DNA of 64,000 nt from Bacteriovorax sp. MedPE-SWde (lineage in GTDB: Bacteria; Bdellovibrionota; Bacteriovoracia; Bacteriovoracales; Bacteriovoracaceae): NCBI GenBank assembly GCA_001874305.1, contig MPCU01000007.1:62001-126000 (forward strand), given 5' to 3'. The notes under the pieces are model-generated. The model was not told the origin of the DNA and made no database searches. It saw nothing but the letters and a program-made list of their open reading frames with translations. Of the stretch, positions 9,268 to 18,776 are shown one piece after another. Made by a program: the position numbers and the translations under genes. Position 1 is the stretch's first letter. Each line of letters starts with the position of its first letter.

Positions 9268-10965
9268 ATGATTCTTTTAAACCCTAAAGCGGATAAATTT
9301 GAACACCTTGATGAAGACTCAAGAAAAATTATTCTAAAAACTATAAACTGGTTTGAAGCTAGAGGGAAGAAGCAACTAAAAAAGGATGACCACGATAGAA
9401 CGTGGCATACAGACTTTTTAAAGTTCGTAAAAGAAGAGAAAGTATTTGCGACCCTACTAACTCCTCAAAAGGAAGGAGATGGTACAACGAGATGGGACAC
9501 TAATAGAATCTGTCAATTTAACGAAATTCTAGGTTTTTATGGCCTTACCTTCTGGTATGTTTGGCAAGTTTCAATATTAGGTCTCGGTCCTATTTGGATG
9601 AGTGAGAATAAATCGATTAAAGAAAAAACAGCTCAACTTTTAAGAGATGGTGAAATATTTGCTTTTGGACTTTCTGAAAAAGCACATGGCGCAGATATCT
9701 ACTCAAGTAGCATGCTACTTATCCCACAAGTTGATAAGAGCTACCTGGCCAAGGGAAGTAAGTACTATATTGGAAATGCGAATAAGGCCGCACTTGTTTC
9801 AACATTTGCAAAGATGTCGGATACAGAAGACTATGTATTCTTTGCAGTTAACTCTCAACATGAGAAATACACTTGTGTGAAAAATACAATTAATTCAAGA
9901 AACTATGTAGCTGAATATAATCTCGATAACTACCCTATCTGTGAAGAAGACATTCTTCACAAAGGTCCTAAGGCCTGGGATGCCGCTTTAAATACAATTA
10001 ACGTCGGAAAGTTTAACTTAGGTTGGGCATCAATTGGGATTTGTACGCATGCATTCTACGAGGCCCTAAATCATGCAGCAAAAAGAAATCTCTTTAATCA
10101 TTACGTAACAGACTTCACTCATATTAAAGAGCTCTTCATGTCTGCATATTGCAGAACAGTTGCCATGAAACTCTTTGCTAAAAGGGGTGCTGATTATATG
10201 AGATCCGCTTCAAGTGAAGATAGACGCTACCTTCTCTTTGTTCCAATGGTTAAAATGAAGGTCACTGTTGAAGGTGAAGAGGTTATTAATAATCTTTGGG
10301 ATATTATTGCGGCAAAAGGGTTTGAAAAGGACATGTACTTTGAGTCAGCTGTTAGAGATATTAGAGCACTTCCAAAACTTGAAGGAACTGTGCATGTTAA
10401 CATGGCACTCATTTTAAAGTTCATGAAGAATTATTTCTTTGCGCCTGGAAAATTTCCTACTATACCTTCAATGACAGAGGCCAAGAACGATGACTTCCTC
10501 TTTGACCAAGGCCCTACTAAAGGACTCGGAAAAATAAAATTTCACGACTATAAGAAAGTATATAATAGTATCGATCTACCAAATATAAAGATCTTCAAAA
10601 AACAAATTGCTCTATTAAAACTTTTTCTTATGATTGCAGCACCATCTAGTGTTCAAAAGAAAGATTTCGACTTCCTATTAAACCTCGGACAACTCTTCAC
10701 ACTTGTTGTATATGGACAGCTTATAATTGAAAATTCAAAATTAAATGATATCGACAATAAACTTCTCGATCAGATTTTTAGCTTCTTAGTTTCAGACTTC
10801 TCTAAGTATGCTCTTAATATTCATAATAAGAGTACATCGACTTACAAACAAAGAGTTCTATGTAAGCAAATGATGAAGAAACCAAATGTAAATGAAGAGC
10901 AATTTAATGAAGTATTAGAAAAGTATGTATATTCACAAGAAGATACTTACGAGATGAATGAATAA
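9268..10965 (+). CDS. Acyl-CoA dehydrogenase family protein
   Basis: A 565-residue FAD-dependent acyl-CoA dehydrogenase-like protein. Recognisable parts are FAFGLSEKAHGADIYSS (flavin-binding beta-domain motif), a middle beta domain, a helical C-terminal domain and LEGTVHVN near residue 375, where the E matches the catalytic Glu of the xEGT motif. It is longer than standard enzymes (about 380), with roughly 150 extra C-terminal residues, as in long-chain or fused forms. A TTGGAG lies about 9 nt before the ATG. It probably acts in acyl-chain degradation with the FadIJ genes at 40-43 kb, which is an inference from family. Confidence 0.82.
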   Translation: MILLNPKADKFEHLDEDSRKIILKTINWFEARGKKQLKKDDHDRTWHTDFLKFVKEEKVFATLLTPQKEGDGTTRWDTNRICQFNEILGFYGLTFWYVWQVSILGLGPIWMSENKSIKEKTAQLLRDGEIFAFGLSEKAHGADIYSSSMLLIPQVDKSYLAKGSKYYIGNANKAALVSTFAKMSDTEDYVFFAVNSQHEKYTCVKNTINSRNYVAEYNLDNYPICEEDILHKGPKAWDAALNTINVGKFNLGWASIGICTHAFYEALNHAAKRNLFNHYVTDFTHIKELFMSAYCRTVAMKLFAKRGADYMRSASSEDRRYLLFVPMVKMKVTVEGEEVINNLWDIIAAKGFEKDMYFESAVRDIRALPKLEGTVHVNMALILKFMKNYFFAPGKFPTIPSMTEAKNDDFLFDQGPTKGLGKIKFHDYKKVYNSIDLPNIKIFKKQIALLKLFLMIAAPSSVQKKDFDFLLNLGQLFTLVVYGQLIIENSKLNDIDNKLLDQIFSFLVSDFSKYALNIHNKSTSTYKQRVLCKQMMKKPNVNEEQFNEVLEKYVYSQEDTYEMNE

Positions 10966-10981
10966 AGCTTAAAGAGTTAGT

Positions 10982-11365
10982 CTAGGACAAGACCTCACGA
11001 ATCTTGTCCAACAGACGTCCCATTGTATGAGGCTTAACAAGCATTCCAGCAACTTTTCCTTCTAGCTCATCCATAAGTTCTTTACCTACAAAAGCACTAG
11101 TGAAAATTATTGGGGCCTCTTGATAGAGCTTACCGCCTTCAGTTTTAACATCGTTTACAAATGTATCACCAGTACCATCTTTTAAGAGGTAGTCAGCAAT
11201 TATCAAATCAAATTTCGTTCCAGCAAGGTGTTCAGTTGCAAGACTAACCTCTTCAACACAGGTTACAACCGCTCCATAGTCTGTTAATTCATCGCTAACC
11301 ATTTTTGCGAGTTCTGTTTCGTCTTCTACGTAAAGGATTTTCTTACCCTCTAATAACTCTTTCAT
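10982..11365 (-). CDS. Single-domain response regulator (CheY-like)
   Basis: A stand-alone receiver domain of 127 residues: acidic pair in YVEDE, phospho-acceptor D in LIIADYLLKDG, switch residue in IIFTSAF and K in MLVKPH. It has no output domain, so it would act by protein contact, as CheY or SpoF-type proteins do. No kinase is adjacent. It is convergent with the acyl-CoA dehydrogenase gene (17-nt gap). Confidence 0.9.
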   Translation of the reverse strand: MKELLEGKKILYVEDETELAKMVSDELTDYGAVVTCVEEVSLATEHLAGTKFDLIIADYLLKDGTGDTFVNDVKTEGGKLYQEAPIIFTSAFVGKELMDELEGKVAGMLVKPHTMGRLLDKIREVLS

Positions 11366-11456
11366 ATAACAATGCCTTATAAAAATATTAGATATAATTT
11401 ATTTTAACACGAGTTTAAGAGTATAGAAAAAATAGGCATATAAGTACTTTAGTCAA

Positions 11457-12023
11457 CTAAAGCTCAATATACCATTTCAACATAGATGCTGGAGACAAAG
11501 GAATATTGGCACTTTTTGATAAGAAGCTTTTAACAAAGTCATTGGCATTATACTTCTTAGCTTCTCCACTCTCCTCGTAGAAATAATCGTAGAAACGACT
11601 CCCCTGAACAATTCTGATCATGATATTGCTAAGCTTCGTATCTGGCCCAAGAGCAAAGGGAAAGTACTCATTGAAATCTATCCCCTCTTCGTTATACTTT
11701 GAATTTAGATCATAAATAAGGCCCTTATGAAAGAGTACAACATGCCATGCATACTTATCATCAAACCTCGTATTCTGTGGTGTTAATCTAAGCTTAGTCT
11801 TATCTTGCTGAATGATAAGAACTTCTACTTCTTTAAGATCTGCTCCCCTCTTCTTTAGTTGTAAAAGAAGTTTTGCATTATTCTTATGACAGAAGTTTGT
11901 TACATAATTGGCCGCACCCTGATCATAATAATCAGGATAGAAGAAATAGAATAACTCTCCTGTACTTTGAGCGTTAATAGTTAAATGCAAAAATAAAAAG
12001 AGCAATAGCTTAATTGAGTTCAT
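11457..12023 (-). CDS. Secreted NTAQ1/protein-glutaminase-like protein (candidate Cys-His-Asp amidase)
   Basis: 188 residues with a signal peptide (about 1-18, ending INAQ). I see a possible Cys-His-Asp triad in the order and spacing of the NTAQ1 (protein N-terminal glutamine amidohydrolase) and related glutaminase fold: C45 in NFCHKNNAKLL, H94 in YAWHVVLFH and D105 in LIYDLNS. Further NTAQ1-like pieces are FNEYFPF and IVQGSRFYDYF. NTAQ1 itself is cytosolic, so an exported member would be atypical. The link rests on motif pattern only. The gene is monocistronic; AGAG precedes the ATG. An alternative is an unrelated secreted protein. Confidence 0.6.
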   Translation of the reverse strand: MNSIKLLLFLFLHLTINAQSTGELFYFFYPDYYDQGAANYVTNFCHKNNAKLLLQLKKRGADLKEVEVLIIQQDKTKLRLTPQNTRFDDKYAWHVVLFHKGLIYDLNSKYNEEGIDFNEYFPFALGPDTKLSNIMIRIVQGSRFYDYFYEESGEAKKYNANDFVKSFLSKSANIPLSPASMLKWYIEL

Positions 12024-12102
12024 AACTCTAACTACTTTAGTAACTCCTCTTTATCAAAAAGAGCTTTAGGAATTGAAATTTCTATAGAGAGAGAGACAGA
12101 AT

Positions 12103-12128
12103 AAAAAAGGCCCTCAGATAGAGGGCCT
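12103..12128 (-). terminator. Rho-independent terminator of the first trypsin gene
   Basis: Read on the minus strand, AGGCCCTC / GAGGGCCT forms an 8-bp stem with a 5-nt loop, followed by TTTTTT. It lies about 27 nt after the protease stop. Confidence 0.85.
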
Positions 12129-12154
12129 AATATAAAAATAAATTTCTTATTTAA

Positions 12155-13036
12155 TTACTTCTTTAAGATTTCCATAAGTTTAGTAACATTAGTAATTCTT
12201 GTTACGTCTTCACCACGACAAGAATCGTTAGTACACTGCTTTGGAACTCTACAACCTTTTGACCAGTCATATACATAATCTTGCTCACCTCTAACAAGAA
12301 TCCCTTCAACAACTCCTGTCTCAGCATTAAATACAGCTGATCCAGAGTTTCCACCGAAAGTATCTAGGTTGGCAGAGAAGAAAACATTGCTATGGTTATT
12401 TCTTACCCATGCATTGTCTGCAATCTTAGTTGGAAGACCTGTAGGGTGACCGATAACAACGATATTTTCAGCGTTATCAATTTTACCTTCAGTTCTTACT
12501 TTTAAAGGTTCTCTATCTGTAACTTTTCTATCTAGTCTTATTAGAGCGAAATCCATTTGAGTTGAACCACTTAGGTCCTGCTCGATGATTTCCTTACATC
12601 CGTAAACGTTTTCTTTAGAAACTGTAATTGAAGAAGTGATGTCAGATGTTTCGTAAGCATAACCAAATACCCACTTAGAACCGTTACAATCACCCATAGA
12701 CTTCATACAGTGACCAGCAGTAACAAGAAGGTCTTCACCTACTAGAAACCCTGAGCAATTAGCTGCAGTTACATGGTCAGCGAATTTAGCGTCTGAACAA
12801 ATACCCTGTTGACCAAGAGTTGAACCAGCAATAGTAACATCGTCACCTAGTGCATTCATCTTTTGGTTTGGAATCATTGCCGCTGTAGAAGCAGCTAGAT
12901 CGATATATTCTGCGTTCGTTTCTTGGTAAATATCTCTTCTGTCATCTGTTCCGTAAACAACCTTATTCATTGCATGAACTGGTGTTGAGAATGTTAGTAC
13001 GAATAGCCCTAAGCTGATCATCCCTAATTTTGACAT
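12155..13036 (-). CDS. Secreted trypsin-like serine protease (S1)
   Basis: A 293-residue exported S1 protease. The signal peptide covers about 1-22 (ending PVHA). The triad is H109 (LVTAGHC), D162 (MDFALIRLD) and S231 (GGNSGSAVF). Many cysteines, including one beside the catalytic His and the C-terminal C-R-G-E-D pattern, suggest a disulfide-stabilised extracellular or periplasmic enzyme. GNSGSA instead of the classical GDSGGP places it with the V8/glutamyl endopeptidase-like branch, so specificity need not be tryptic. AGGAAA lies about 6 nt before the ATG. It is paralogous to the protease at 13586-14512. Confidence 0.92.
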   Translation of the reverse strand: MSKLGMISLGLFVLTFSTPVHAMNKVVYGTDDRRDIYQETNAEYIDLAASTAAMIPNQKMNALGDDVTIAGSTLGQQGICSDAKFADHVTAANCSGFLVGEDLLVTAGHCMKSMGDCNGSKWVFGYAYETSDITSSITVSKENVYGCKEIIEQDLSGSTQMDFALIRLDRKVTDREPLKVRTEGKIDNAENIVVIGHPTGLPTKIADNAWVRNNHSNVFFSANLDTFGGNSGSAVFNAETGVVEGILVRGEQDYVYDWSKGCRVPKQCTNDSCRGEDVTRITNVTKLMEILKK

Positions 13037-13149
13037 TGTATTTCCTTTCTTTAAGCGTGTGAATTTGACTCATGCATTAAACTACTGTCAGATTCATTTG
13101 CCAACTGACATGATCTTACATCTGCAAATGTAAGGAATTGTCAGAGAGC

Positions 13150-13542
13150 TTACAAACAAAGGTTACTGATTTTCCAACGTCGACCATCTGGGTCTGTCAT
13201 AAAGAAGAATTTTACTTCTCCTAAGTCTTTGATTTCAGGTTTTTTCATAGATTGAATAAGCTCTTCAGATTCACCAGAGCTTTGAAGGCGATATGTTAGG
13301 AATTCTATTTTACTATTGAGTTCGTTGAGGTCATCTTCACTGTCGACATAGAAGTCAACAAGCGTACTTGAGCCACACTCGGCCAAACGGGGTCTTTCGA
13401 TGATAAGAAACGAGATTTCTCCATTTCCAAGACTAATAGAGTCAGCATTAATATCCATTTCCATCTCAAAGAGATCACATAGAAATGAAGCTAATCTTTG
13501 TTTGTCCTTACTGAATAATACTATTTGTCCTAAACGTACCAT
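13150..13542 (-). CDS. VOC (glyoxalase/bleomycin resistance) superfamily protein
   Basis: A 130-residue protein of the vicinal-oxygen-chelate fold: an opening strand GQIVLFSKDKQRLASFLCDLF and the closing signature FFFMTDPDGRRWKISN. Metal ligands are not clear, and the substrate is unknown. It lies between two paralogous proteases, but no functional link to them can be read from sequence. No Shine-Dalgarno sequence is visible; a TATAGAT sequence abuts the ATG. Confidence 0.7.
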   Translation of the reverse strand: MVRLGQIVLFSKDKQRLASFLCDLFEMEMDINADSISLGNGEISFLIIERPRLAECGSSTLVDFYVDSEDDLNELNSKIEFLTYRLQSSGESEELIQSMKKPEIKDLGEVKFFFMTDPDGRRWKISNLCL

Positions 13543-13585
13543 ATCTATATTTTAAAGATATTATGTACAAAGGCGCAAGTAGAAT

Positions 13586-14512
13586 TTAAATACTCACTTG
13601 TATCCCGTCTTCAGCGAGGTCTTCAAGAATCCTTTCGATTTTAATTATATCTTCGCCTCGACAGTCATCTTCATCACACACTTTCATGTCAAAGCACTTT
13701 TGCTCTTCGTTCCAAGTAAAGTCTTCCTCACCTCTTACCAACATTCCAGTTAGTACATGATCATCTTTAGAGAAAACCGGAGCACCACTATTTCCACCAA
13801 ATGAATCGATCGCGCCAACATAGAAGTTTTCTTTTTCGTTTCTGATTTTACCAGTTTCAGAAGTCATACTCCCAAGCCCTAAAGGGTGTCCAATCATAAA
13901 GATCTCATCATCGATCTCAGACTTCTTATGTGAATAAAGAGATATTGGTGTTCTATTTTCTACGACGCTGTCGAGTTCAACGATGGCGTAATCTAGACCA
14001 GAGTCAGCATCTAGTTTGTTAGCGATGACCTTTTTACAATTATATATTTGGTTCTTAGTAAAATATTGAAGTCCAGTTGGCGTGTAGAAGTCCTCTCTGG
14101 CATCAAATATCCAAGACTTTTGGTTACAGTCCCATTCTGCTTTTGAAATACAGTGTCCAGCTGTTAAGAGCTTAGTGGGGCTTATCAACATTGCAGAGCA
14201 TGACCCTAGGGCTTTATAGTTTTTCCATGGATTTGTTGAACAAATAGGCGCCTTCGAATTTAAAAAGAGGCTGGCCAGTCCAAATAGGTTATCTTGATAC
14301 ATTGGTTGTATCATATATTTACTGACCATCATCGCTGTGGCCTGAGCTAATCTTCTAATTTTTGGATCTTTTACCTGTCCTGTAGAGCGAACATTGTTGC
14401 TTCCGTATATGGCCTTATTTTGACTATAACTTGCTTGAGTAGAAGAAGTGATTGTCATTAAAGTGAATACAGAAATGATAGCAAAGCTAATTCTTTTAGA
14501 AACTTGATTCAT
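13586..14512 (-). CDS. Secreted trypsin-like serine protease (S1), paralogue
   Basis: A 308-residue exported S1 protease, signal peptide about 1-27. The triad is H120 (LLTAGHC), D174 (LDYAIVELD) and S242 (GGNSGAPVF). It shares with the 12155-13036 protein the post-signal KAIYGSNN / KVVYGTDD block, the CNQKSWIF/CNGSKWVF block and the terminal C-R-G-E-D-I/V motif, so the two are old duplicates. AGGAG stands 10 nt before the ATG. The region between signal and catalytic core (about 30-95) may be a propeptide. Confidence 0.92.
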   Translation of the reverse strand: MNQVSKRISFAIISVFTLMTITSSTQASYSQNKAIYGSNNVRSTGQVKDPKIRRLAQATAMMVSKYMIQPMYQDNLFGLASLFLNSKAPICSTNPWKNYKALGSCSAMLISPTKLLTAGHCISKAEWDCNQKSWIFDAREDFYTPTGLQYFTKNQIYNCKKVIANKLDADSGLDYAIVELDSVVENRTPISLYSHKKSEIDDEIFMIGHPLGLGSMTSETGKIRNEKENFYVGAIDSFGGNSGAPVFSKDDHVLTGMLVRGEEDFTWNEEQKCFDMKVCDEDDCRGEDIIKIERILEDLAEDGIQVSI

Positions 14513-14581
14513 AGATGTTCATCTCCTAATGAGATTAAAATATGCCTGAAATAGGCACCTGAATCTAGCTATTTGAAATAT

Positions 14582-15448
14582 TTATATAAAGATTTGGGAC
14601 TTTTTTGCATTGGAAAATACAAGAGGATCATGGACTCTATAAAAGATATTTTTATTAGGGAATACCTTCATCCACTGAGAAAGAATTGTCTGATGGAAAC
14701 TCTCACTCTCCTGCTTTCTATGTTCTTTACTCTCTGATTTAACTAGCGCTTGCAAGAAAGATTTCTTAGAAACCCCTAGAACCCACCTATCGTGACATTC
14801 AACATAGTCATTACAATTACTTAAGAGCTCATAATTCTGCTCGAGGGTCTTAGAGAACCCAAAGCAAGGATCAAAGATTATACGATTTATGGAAATATCA
14901 GCATCTTTGATTATATCTAAGGCCTTTTTAAAGTATGTAGAGAGATCATTTGAAGTTAAATCAATATTCACATAATCCATATGAGAGCTCGATAGCTCCC
15001 TTGAAGGGCATAGATTGTGACAGTAGACATAGTCCAATTCAGGATACTTCTTTAAGAGATCAAAAACTGAAGAATCTAGCTTTCCAGATATATCATTCCA
15101 AATTATTTTGAAACTCTGATTTTGAGTATTTAATATGAAGCGTTCAACGATCTCGGCCTTGTAAGTATCAAGGGAAATGATGGCCTCCTCGGGAAAAGAG
15201 ACCTTATCTAATAAAGGAAGAAAATATTTCTCAATCCTCTCCCACTCCTCATCAATAGTCACGGACGAGTTAAAAGGCGCTGTGCTTTCCGCACCAATAT
15301 CAAGACACAGAGGAATTCCTTCTAATTGAGAAAGGTTTAAGAATTTATCAATGAGAGTTTTACTGAATTCGGTGTCGAGGCATTTGCCACCGTCAGAGAA
15401 TGAATTGGGGGTGATATTAATCACCCCCATCGCTATGTGCTTATTCAT
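14582..15448 (-). CDS. folP: Dihydropteroate synthase
   Basis: This folate-pathway enzyme condenses dihydropterin pyrophosphate with p-aminobenzoate and is the sulfonamide target. Of 288 residues, the N-terminal MGVINITPNSFSDGG and LCLDIGAESTAP are the family signatures, followed by IIFDPCFGFSKT and WVLGVSKKSFL. It starts 3 nt after the ftsH stop with no separate Shine-Dalgarno sequence, so translation is probably coupled. The ftsH-folP order matches that of enterobacteria. Confidence 0.95.
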   Translation of the reverse strand: MNKHIAMGVINITPNSFSDGGKCLDTEFSKTLIDKFLNLSQLEGIPLCLDIGAESTAPFNSSVTIDEEWERIEKYFLPLLDKVSFPEEAIISLDTYKAEIVERFILNTQNQSFKIIWNDISGKLDSSVFDLLKKYPELDYVYCHNLCPSRELSSSHMDYVNIDLTSNDLSTYFKKALDIIKDADISINRIIFDPCFGFSKTLEQNYELLSNCNDYVECHDRWVLGVSKKSFLQALVKSESKEHRKQESESFHQTILSQWMKVFPNKNIFYRVHDPLVFSNAKKSQIFI

Positions 15449-15451
15449 AAA

Positions 15452-17395
15452 TTATGCTAATTTTGGATCTTCTTTTCCATTTGCTTCAGAAGCCGCTGCC
15501 GTTGAAAGAGTTTCCTCTACAATAGGCTCATCTGGTTCTGATTGCTTTCCAAGTTGGTCAGCATTAGTGTCAATAATTGGAACACCAATATCTTCACCAG
15601 CAATTAGAGCTTCAACCTGCTTAAGATCTAGAGTTTCCCAAAGGATTAATCCTTCAGCAATTCTATCAAGAGCATCTCTATTATCCGTTAGGATTTTCAT
15701 CGCATGCTTGTAGTTCTTATCAATGAAGCAGTGAATTTCTGAATCAATATCTCTGGCAGTTTCTTCAGAGTATCCAATCCCCTCACTTGGAGCAGATGAA
15801 CCAAATGGGCTTGAACCTGGTTGCTTATAGTTTCTAGGCCCCATTTTCTCACTCATCCCCCAAGAACATACCATGCTACTTGCTAGAGATGTTGCTCTCT
15901 CAATATCGTTACTTGCACCATTTGAAATCTCGTTGAAAACAAGTTCTTCAGCACAGCGTCCACCCATTAAGAATGCAATATAGTTATCACCTTTTTCTTT
16001 TGTAAGGTTTAACATATCTTCATTTGGAAGAGTTTGAGTAACACCTAAAGCTCCACCACGTGGCATAATTGATACCTTGTGAATAGGATCTGCTTTTGGC
16101 AGGTTAATCCCAACAAGAGTATGTCCAGCTTCATGATAAGCAGTAACACGCTTTTCAAAATCAGAGATTACCATCGACTTTCTCTCTGGACCCATAAGAA
16201 CTTTATCTTTGGCCATTTCAAAGTCGATCATCTCAAGTGCTTTCTTTCCAAATCTTGCTGCAAATAGAGCAGCTTCATTTACTAAGTTTGCAAGGTCAGC
16301 ACCTGTAAAACCGGGAGTACCTTTAGCAATTACTTCAAGATCAATTCCGTCAGCTAGAATAGTCTTACCTGTATGAACCTTTAAGATTCCAAGTCTACCT
16401 CTAACATCTGGTGGTCCAACCGTTACTCTTCTATCAAAACGACCAGGTCTTAATAGAGCGTTATCTAGAACATCAATTCTGTTTGTTGCTGCAATTAAAA
16501 TTACACCTTCATTTGATTCGAAACCATCCATTTCAACAAGTAGTTGGTTAAGAGTTTGCTCTCTCTCATCGTGTCCACCACCCATACCGTGACCACGGTG
16601 ACGTCCAACTGCATCGATCTCATCAATAAAGATAATACATGGAGCACTCTTCTTACCTTGCTCAAATAAGTCTCTAACTCTTGAAGCACCAACACCAACA
16701 AACATTTCAACAAAGTCTGAACCAGAAATTGAATAGAAAGGAACATTGGCTTCACCAGCAACAGCTCTTGCAAGAAGAGTTTTACCTGTACCTGGAGGAC
16801 CTACAAGAATAACACCCTTAGGGATTTTACCACCAAGGACAGTATATTTTTTTGGATCTTTTAAGAAGTCTACGACCTCTGCAAGTTCCTCTTTCGCTTC
16901 TTCAACACCAGATACATCATCAAATGTAACTTTCTTATCGTGTGGTGAAAGCATTCTTGCTTTGGACTTTCCAAAACTCATCGCCTTTCCGCCACCTGAT
17001 TGAAGTTGCTTTAAGAAAAAGATTACAATTACAAAGAGGAAGATCATTGGTCCCCAGTGAATTAAGAATTGAGTAAACAGTGGCTGCTTCTCTTCTTCTT
17101 CATACTCTGGAATAATTCCATTCTCTCTAAGAATTTTAAATGTTGTGTCTCCAGTAGTACCAGTTGCTTGGAACCACTTTCCACTTTCGTAACCATCTTT
17201 AAATTTACCGAGAATAACATTCTCTCCTTTAAAGACTACTTTCTCAACGTTCTTAGATTCAACAGTTGAGATAAAATCTGGATAAGTAATTGGCGAGTAA
17301 ACCGTACGACTCTCACTTGAGATCTTCGCTATCGCCGCCAGCATTAGGATCAATACTATCCATAGTAAAAAAGTTTTTTGTTGGCCTTTCATCAT
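15452..17395 (-). CDS. ftsH: ATP-dependent zinc metalloprotease FtsH
   Basis: A membrane-anchored AAA+ protease of 647 residues that degrades misfolded membrane proteins and regulators. The order is: TM1 (about 8-25), a periplasmic segment, TM2 (about 110-130), Walker A GPPGTGKT near 198, Walker [13 protein letters not shown], the second region of homology ([11 protein letters not shown]), the zinc motif HEAGH near 420, and a C-terminal tail with an acidic end. AAAGGAATATG precedes the ATG pair. It forms an operon with folP, and tilS lies upstream on the same strand. A hairpin stands in the leader. Confidence 0.97.
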   Translation of the reverse strand: MMKGQQKTFLLWIVLILMLAAIAKISSESRTVYSPITYPDFISTVESKNVEKVVFKGENVILGKFKDGYESGKWFQATGTTGDTTFKILRENGIIPEYEEEEKQPLFTQFLIHWGPMIFLFVIVIFFLKQLQSGGGKAMSFGKSKARMLSPHDKKVTFDDVSGVEEAKEELAEVVDFLKDPKKYTVLGGKIPKGVILVGPPGTGKTLLARAVAGEANVPFYSISGSDFVEMFVGVGASRVRDLFEQGKKSAPCIIFIDEIDAVGRHRGHGMGGGHDEREQTLNQLLVEMDGFESNEGVILIAATNRIDVLDNALLRPGRFDRRVTVGPPDVRGRLGILKVHTGKTILADGIDLEVIAKGTPGFTGADLANLVNEAALFAARFGKKALEMIDFEMAKDKVLMGPERKSMVISDFEKRVTAYHEAGHTLVGINLPKADPIHKVSIMPRGGALGVTQTLPNEDMLNLTKEKGDNYIAFLMGGRCAEELVFNEISNGASNDIERATSLASSMVCSWGMSEKMGPRNYKQPGSSPFGSSAPSEGIGYSEETARDIDSEIHCFIDKNYKHAMKILTDNRDALDRIAEGLILWETLDLKQVEALIAGEDIGVPIIDTNADQLGKQSEPDEPIVEETLSTAAASEANGKEDPKLA

Positions 17396-17439
17396 ATTCC
17401 TTTATGGGGTTTATAAGATTGTGAAATTTATAAGCTTTT

Positions 17440-17469
17440 ATTGTAAGGTCCCCTTCGCGAACTTACAAT
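17440..17469. promoter_or_regulatory. Hairpin in the ftsH leader
   Basis: ATTGTAAG (17440-17447) and CTTACAAT (17462-17469) are perfect inverted repeats around a GC-rich loop, 45 nt upstream of ftsH and about 50 nt past the tilS stop. On the minus strand no U-tract follows, so it may be an operator or a 5'-UTR structure rather than a terminator of tilS. Confidence 0.4.
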
Positions 17470-17521
17470 AAGCAGTTTATTAAAAAATGGTATCACTTAG
17501 AAAGATGTCAAGACTACGAAT

Positions 17522-18712
17522 TTAAAACCAGTAAAGTATTTGCCCATGGGCGTTGCGCCATGCCAACTGGAAGTGAACACCCTCATCTAAGAGAGCTTGA
17601 GTTTTCTTCTCGGCGATAGAAATTGCCGACTTTAAAGATGTTTTCTTATTAGCTTTTTTGATAAACGGAACGCAGTCAGGAATCTGCGAAGATACGCTGT
17701 ATAAATGAGGGGACTTTCCCTTGGAAACAATAATCACATAGGGACGACTATAATAAACTTTGACACCACCGCTAAAACTTAAAGGCCCGCGATATTCTCC
17801 ATTAGATTTATTATATGACGCTACTAGTTTGATATATTGGTCACTAATTCGTCCACGACCCTTACTAGAAGACTTCGTAATTAGCTTACTAAGTTCCAGG
17901 CAATGCTCATTAAGGCTTCCTTCCACTTTAACGATATGGCCCCAGTCCCTCTTCTTTATATCAAGCTTAGTACTTTCATTTTTAAATACAGAAAGACCAA
18001 GCTTATCTGCCAGTGTATTCTGTCTTCTAGCATAGTGCTTAAGATACTTTGGATACTTAACCGCAATATTATCTTTAATCAGCTTACGGATATAGTTACG
18101 CTCAAAATCTAAGTCATTATTAGATTCATCTTCAAACCACATAAGGCCATTATCTTTAGCAAAGCGAGTAATTTGGGCCTTTGATAAACATAGAAAGGGC
18201 CTTACTACCCGAGGGCCCTTTACAGGAATACCAAGAGAACCTGAAAGTGAGGAACTCTTAAGGGACTGCATCATGGTCCACTCAAAAGAGTCATCTAAAT
18301 GATGTCCAGTCAGGAGAATTTCATCTTCTTTAAGAAAGCTATTAAAGGACTTATATCTTTGTGAGCGTGCCTTCATTTCGAAGTTGCCATCACTGAGACT
18401 CAGATCCAAGTCGACACTTGAAAATTCAACTCCAAGCTCTGCTGCCCACTTTTTAAGAGAGATCATCTCTTTTTTAATCTCAGGTCTTGTACCGTGATCG
18501 ATATGAATAAATCGAGGAAGCTTATTTGTAACACATATCCCGTTTCTTACAGATAAGAGAATAGAGTAGGCCAGAGCAACAGAATCAACTCCACCACTTA
18601 AAGCAATAACAGGTCGCTGTTTTGCAGAGAACAAATTCGCTCTTAAAATAAATGTATTGAGGTGCTTTAGAAATTCAAATGAATATCGAGAAAGCTTGAT
18701 TTTTTCTGTCAT
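17522..18712 (-). CDS. tilS: tRNA(Ile)-lysidine synthase
   Basis: TilS converts C34 of tRNA-Ile(CAU) to lysidine so that it reads AUA and accepts isoleucine. The N-terminal ATP-pyrophosphatase domain has the PP-loop SGGVDS at 39-44, then IDHG, TGHHLDDSFEW and FEDESNNDLDFERNYIRKLI, all characteristic. The protein is 396 residues, so the C-terminal substrate-binding part is present, though it is less conserved. A tRNA with anticodon CAT lies 64 nt away on the opposite strand. The gene is upstream of ftsH on the same strand. Confidence 0.95.
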   Translation of the reverse strand: MTEKIKLSRYSFEFLKHLNTFILRANLFSAKQRPVIALSGGVDSVALAYSILLSVRNGICVTNKLPRFIHIDHGTRPEIKKEMISLKKWAAELGVEFSSVDLDLSLSDGNFEMKARSQRYKSFNSFLKEDEILLTGHHLDDSFEWTMMQSLKSSSLSGSLGIPVKGPRVVRPFLCLSKAQITRFAKDNGLMWFEDESNNDLDFERNYIRKLIKDNIAVKYPKYLKHYARRQNTLADKLGLSVFKNESTKLDIKKRDWGHIVKVEGSLNEHCLELSKLITKSSSKGRGRISDQYIKLVASYNKSNGEYRGPLSFSGGVKVYYSRPYVIIVSKGKSPHLYSVSSQIPDCVPFIKKANKKTSLKSAISIAEKKTQALLDEGVHFQLAWRNAHGQILYWF

Positions 18713-18729
18713 TAACTTAAATTATGATA

Positions 18730-18758
18730 TTGACAGAGCATATGCAACCCATTAATAT
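18730..18758 (+). promoter_or_regulatory. Sigma-70 promoter of the tRNA gene
   Basis: A consensus -35 TTGACA (18730-18735), a 17-nt spacer and TAATAT (18753-18758, 4 of 6) lie 18 nt before the tRNA. The position fits a short leader. Confidence 0.7.
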
Positions 18759-18776
18759 CGTGAAACAGAAATACAT

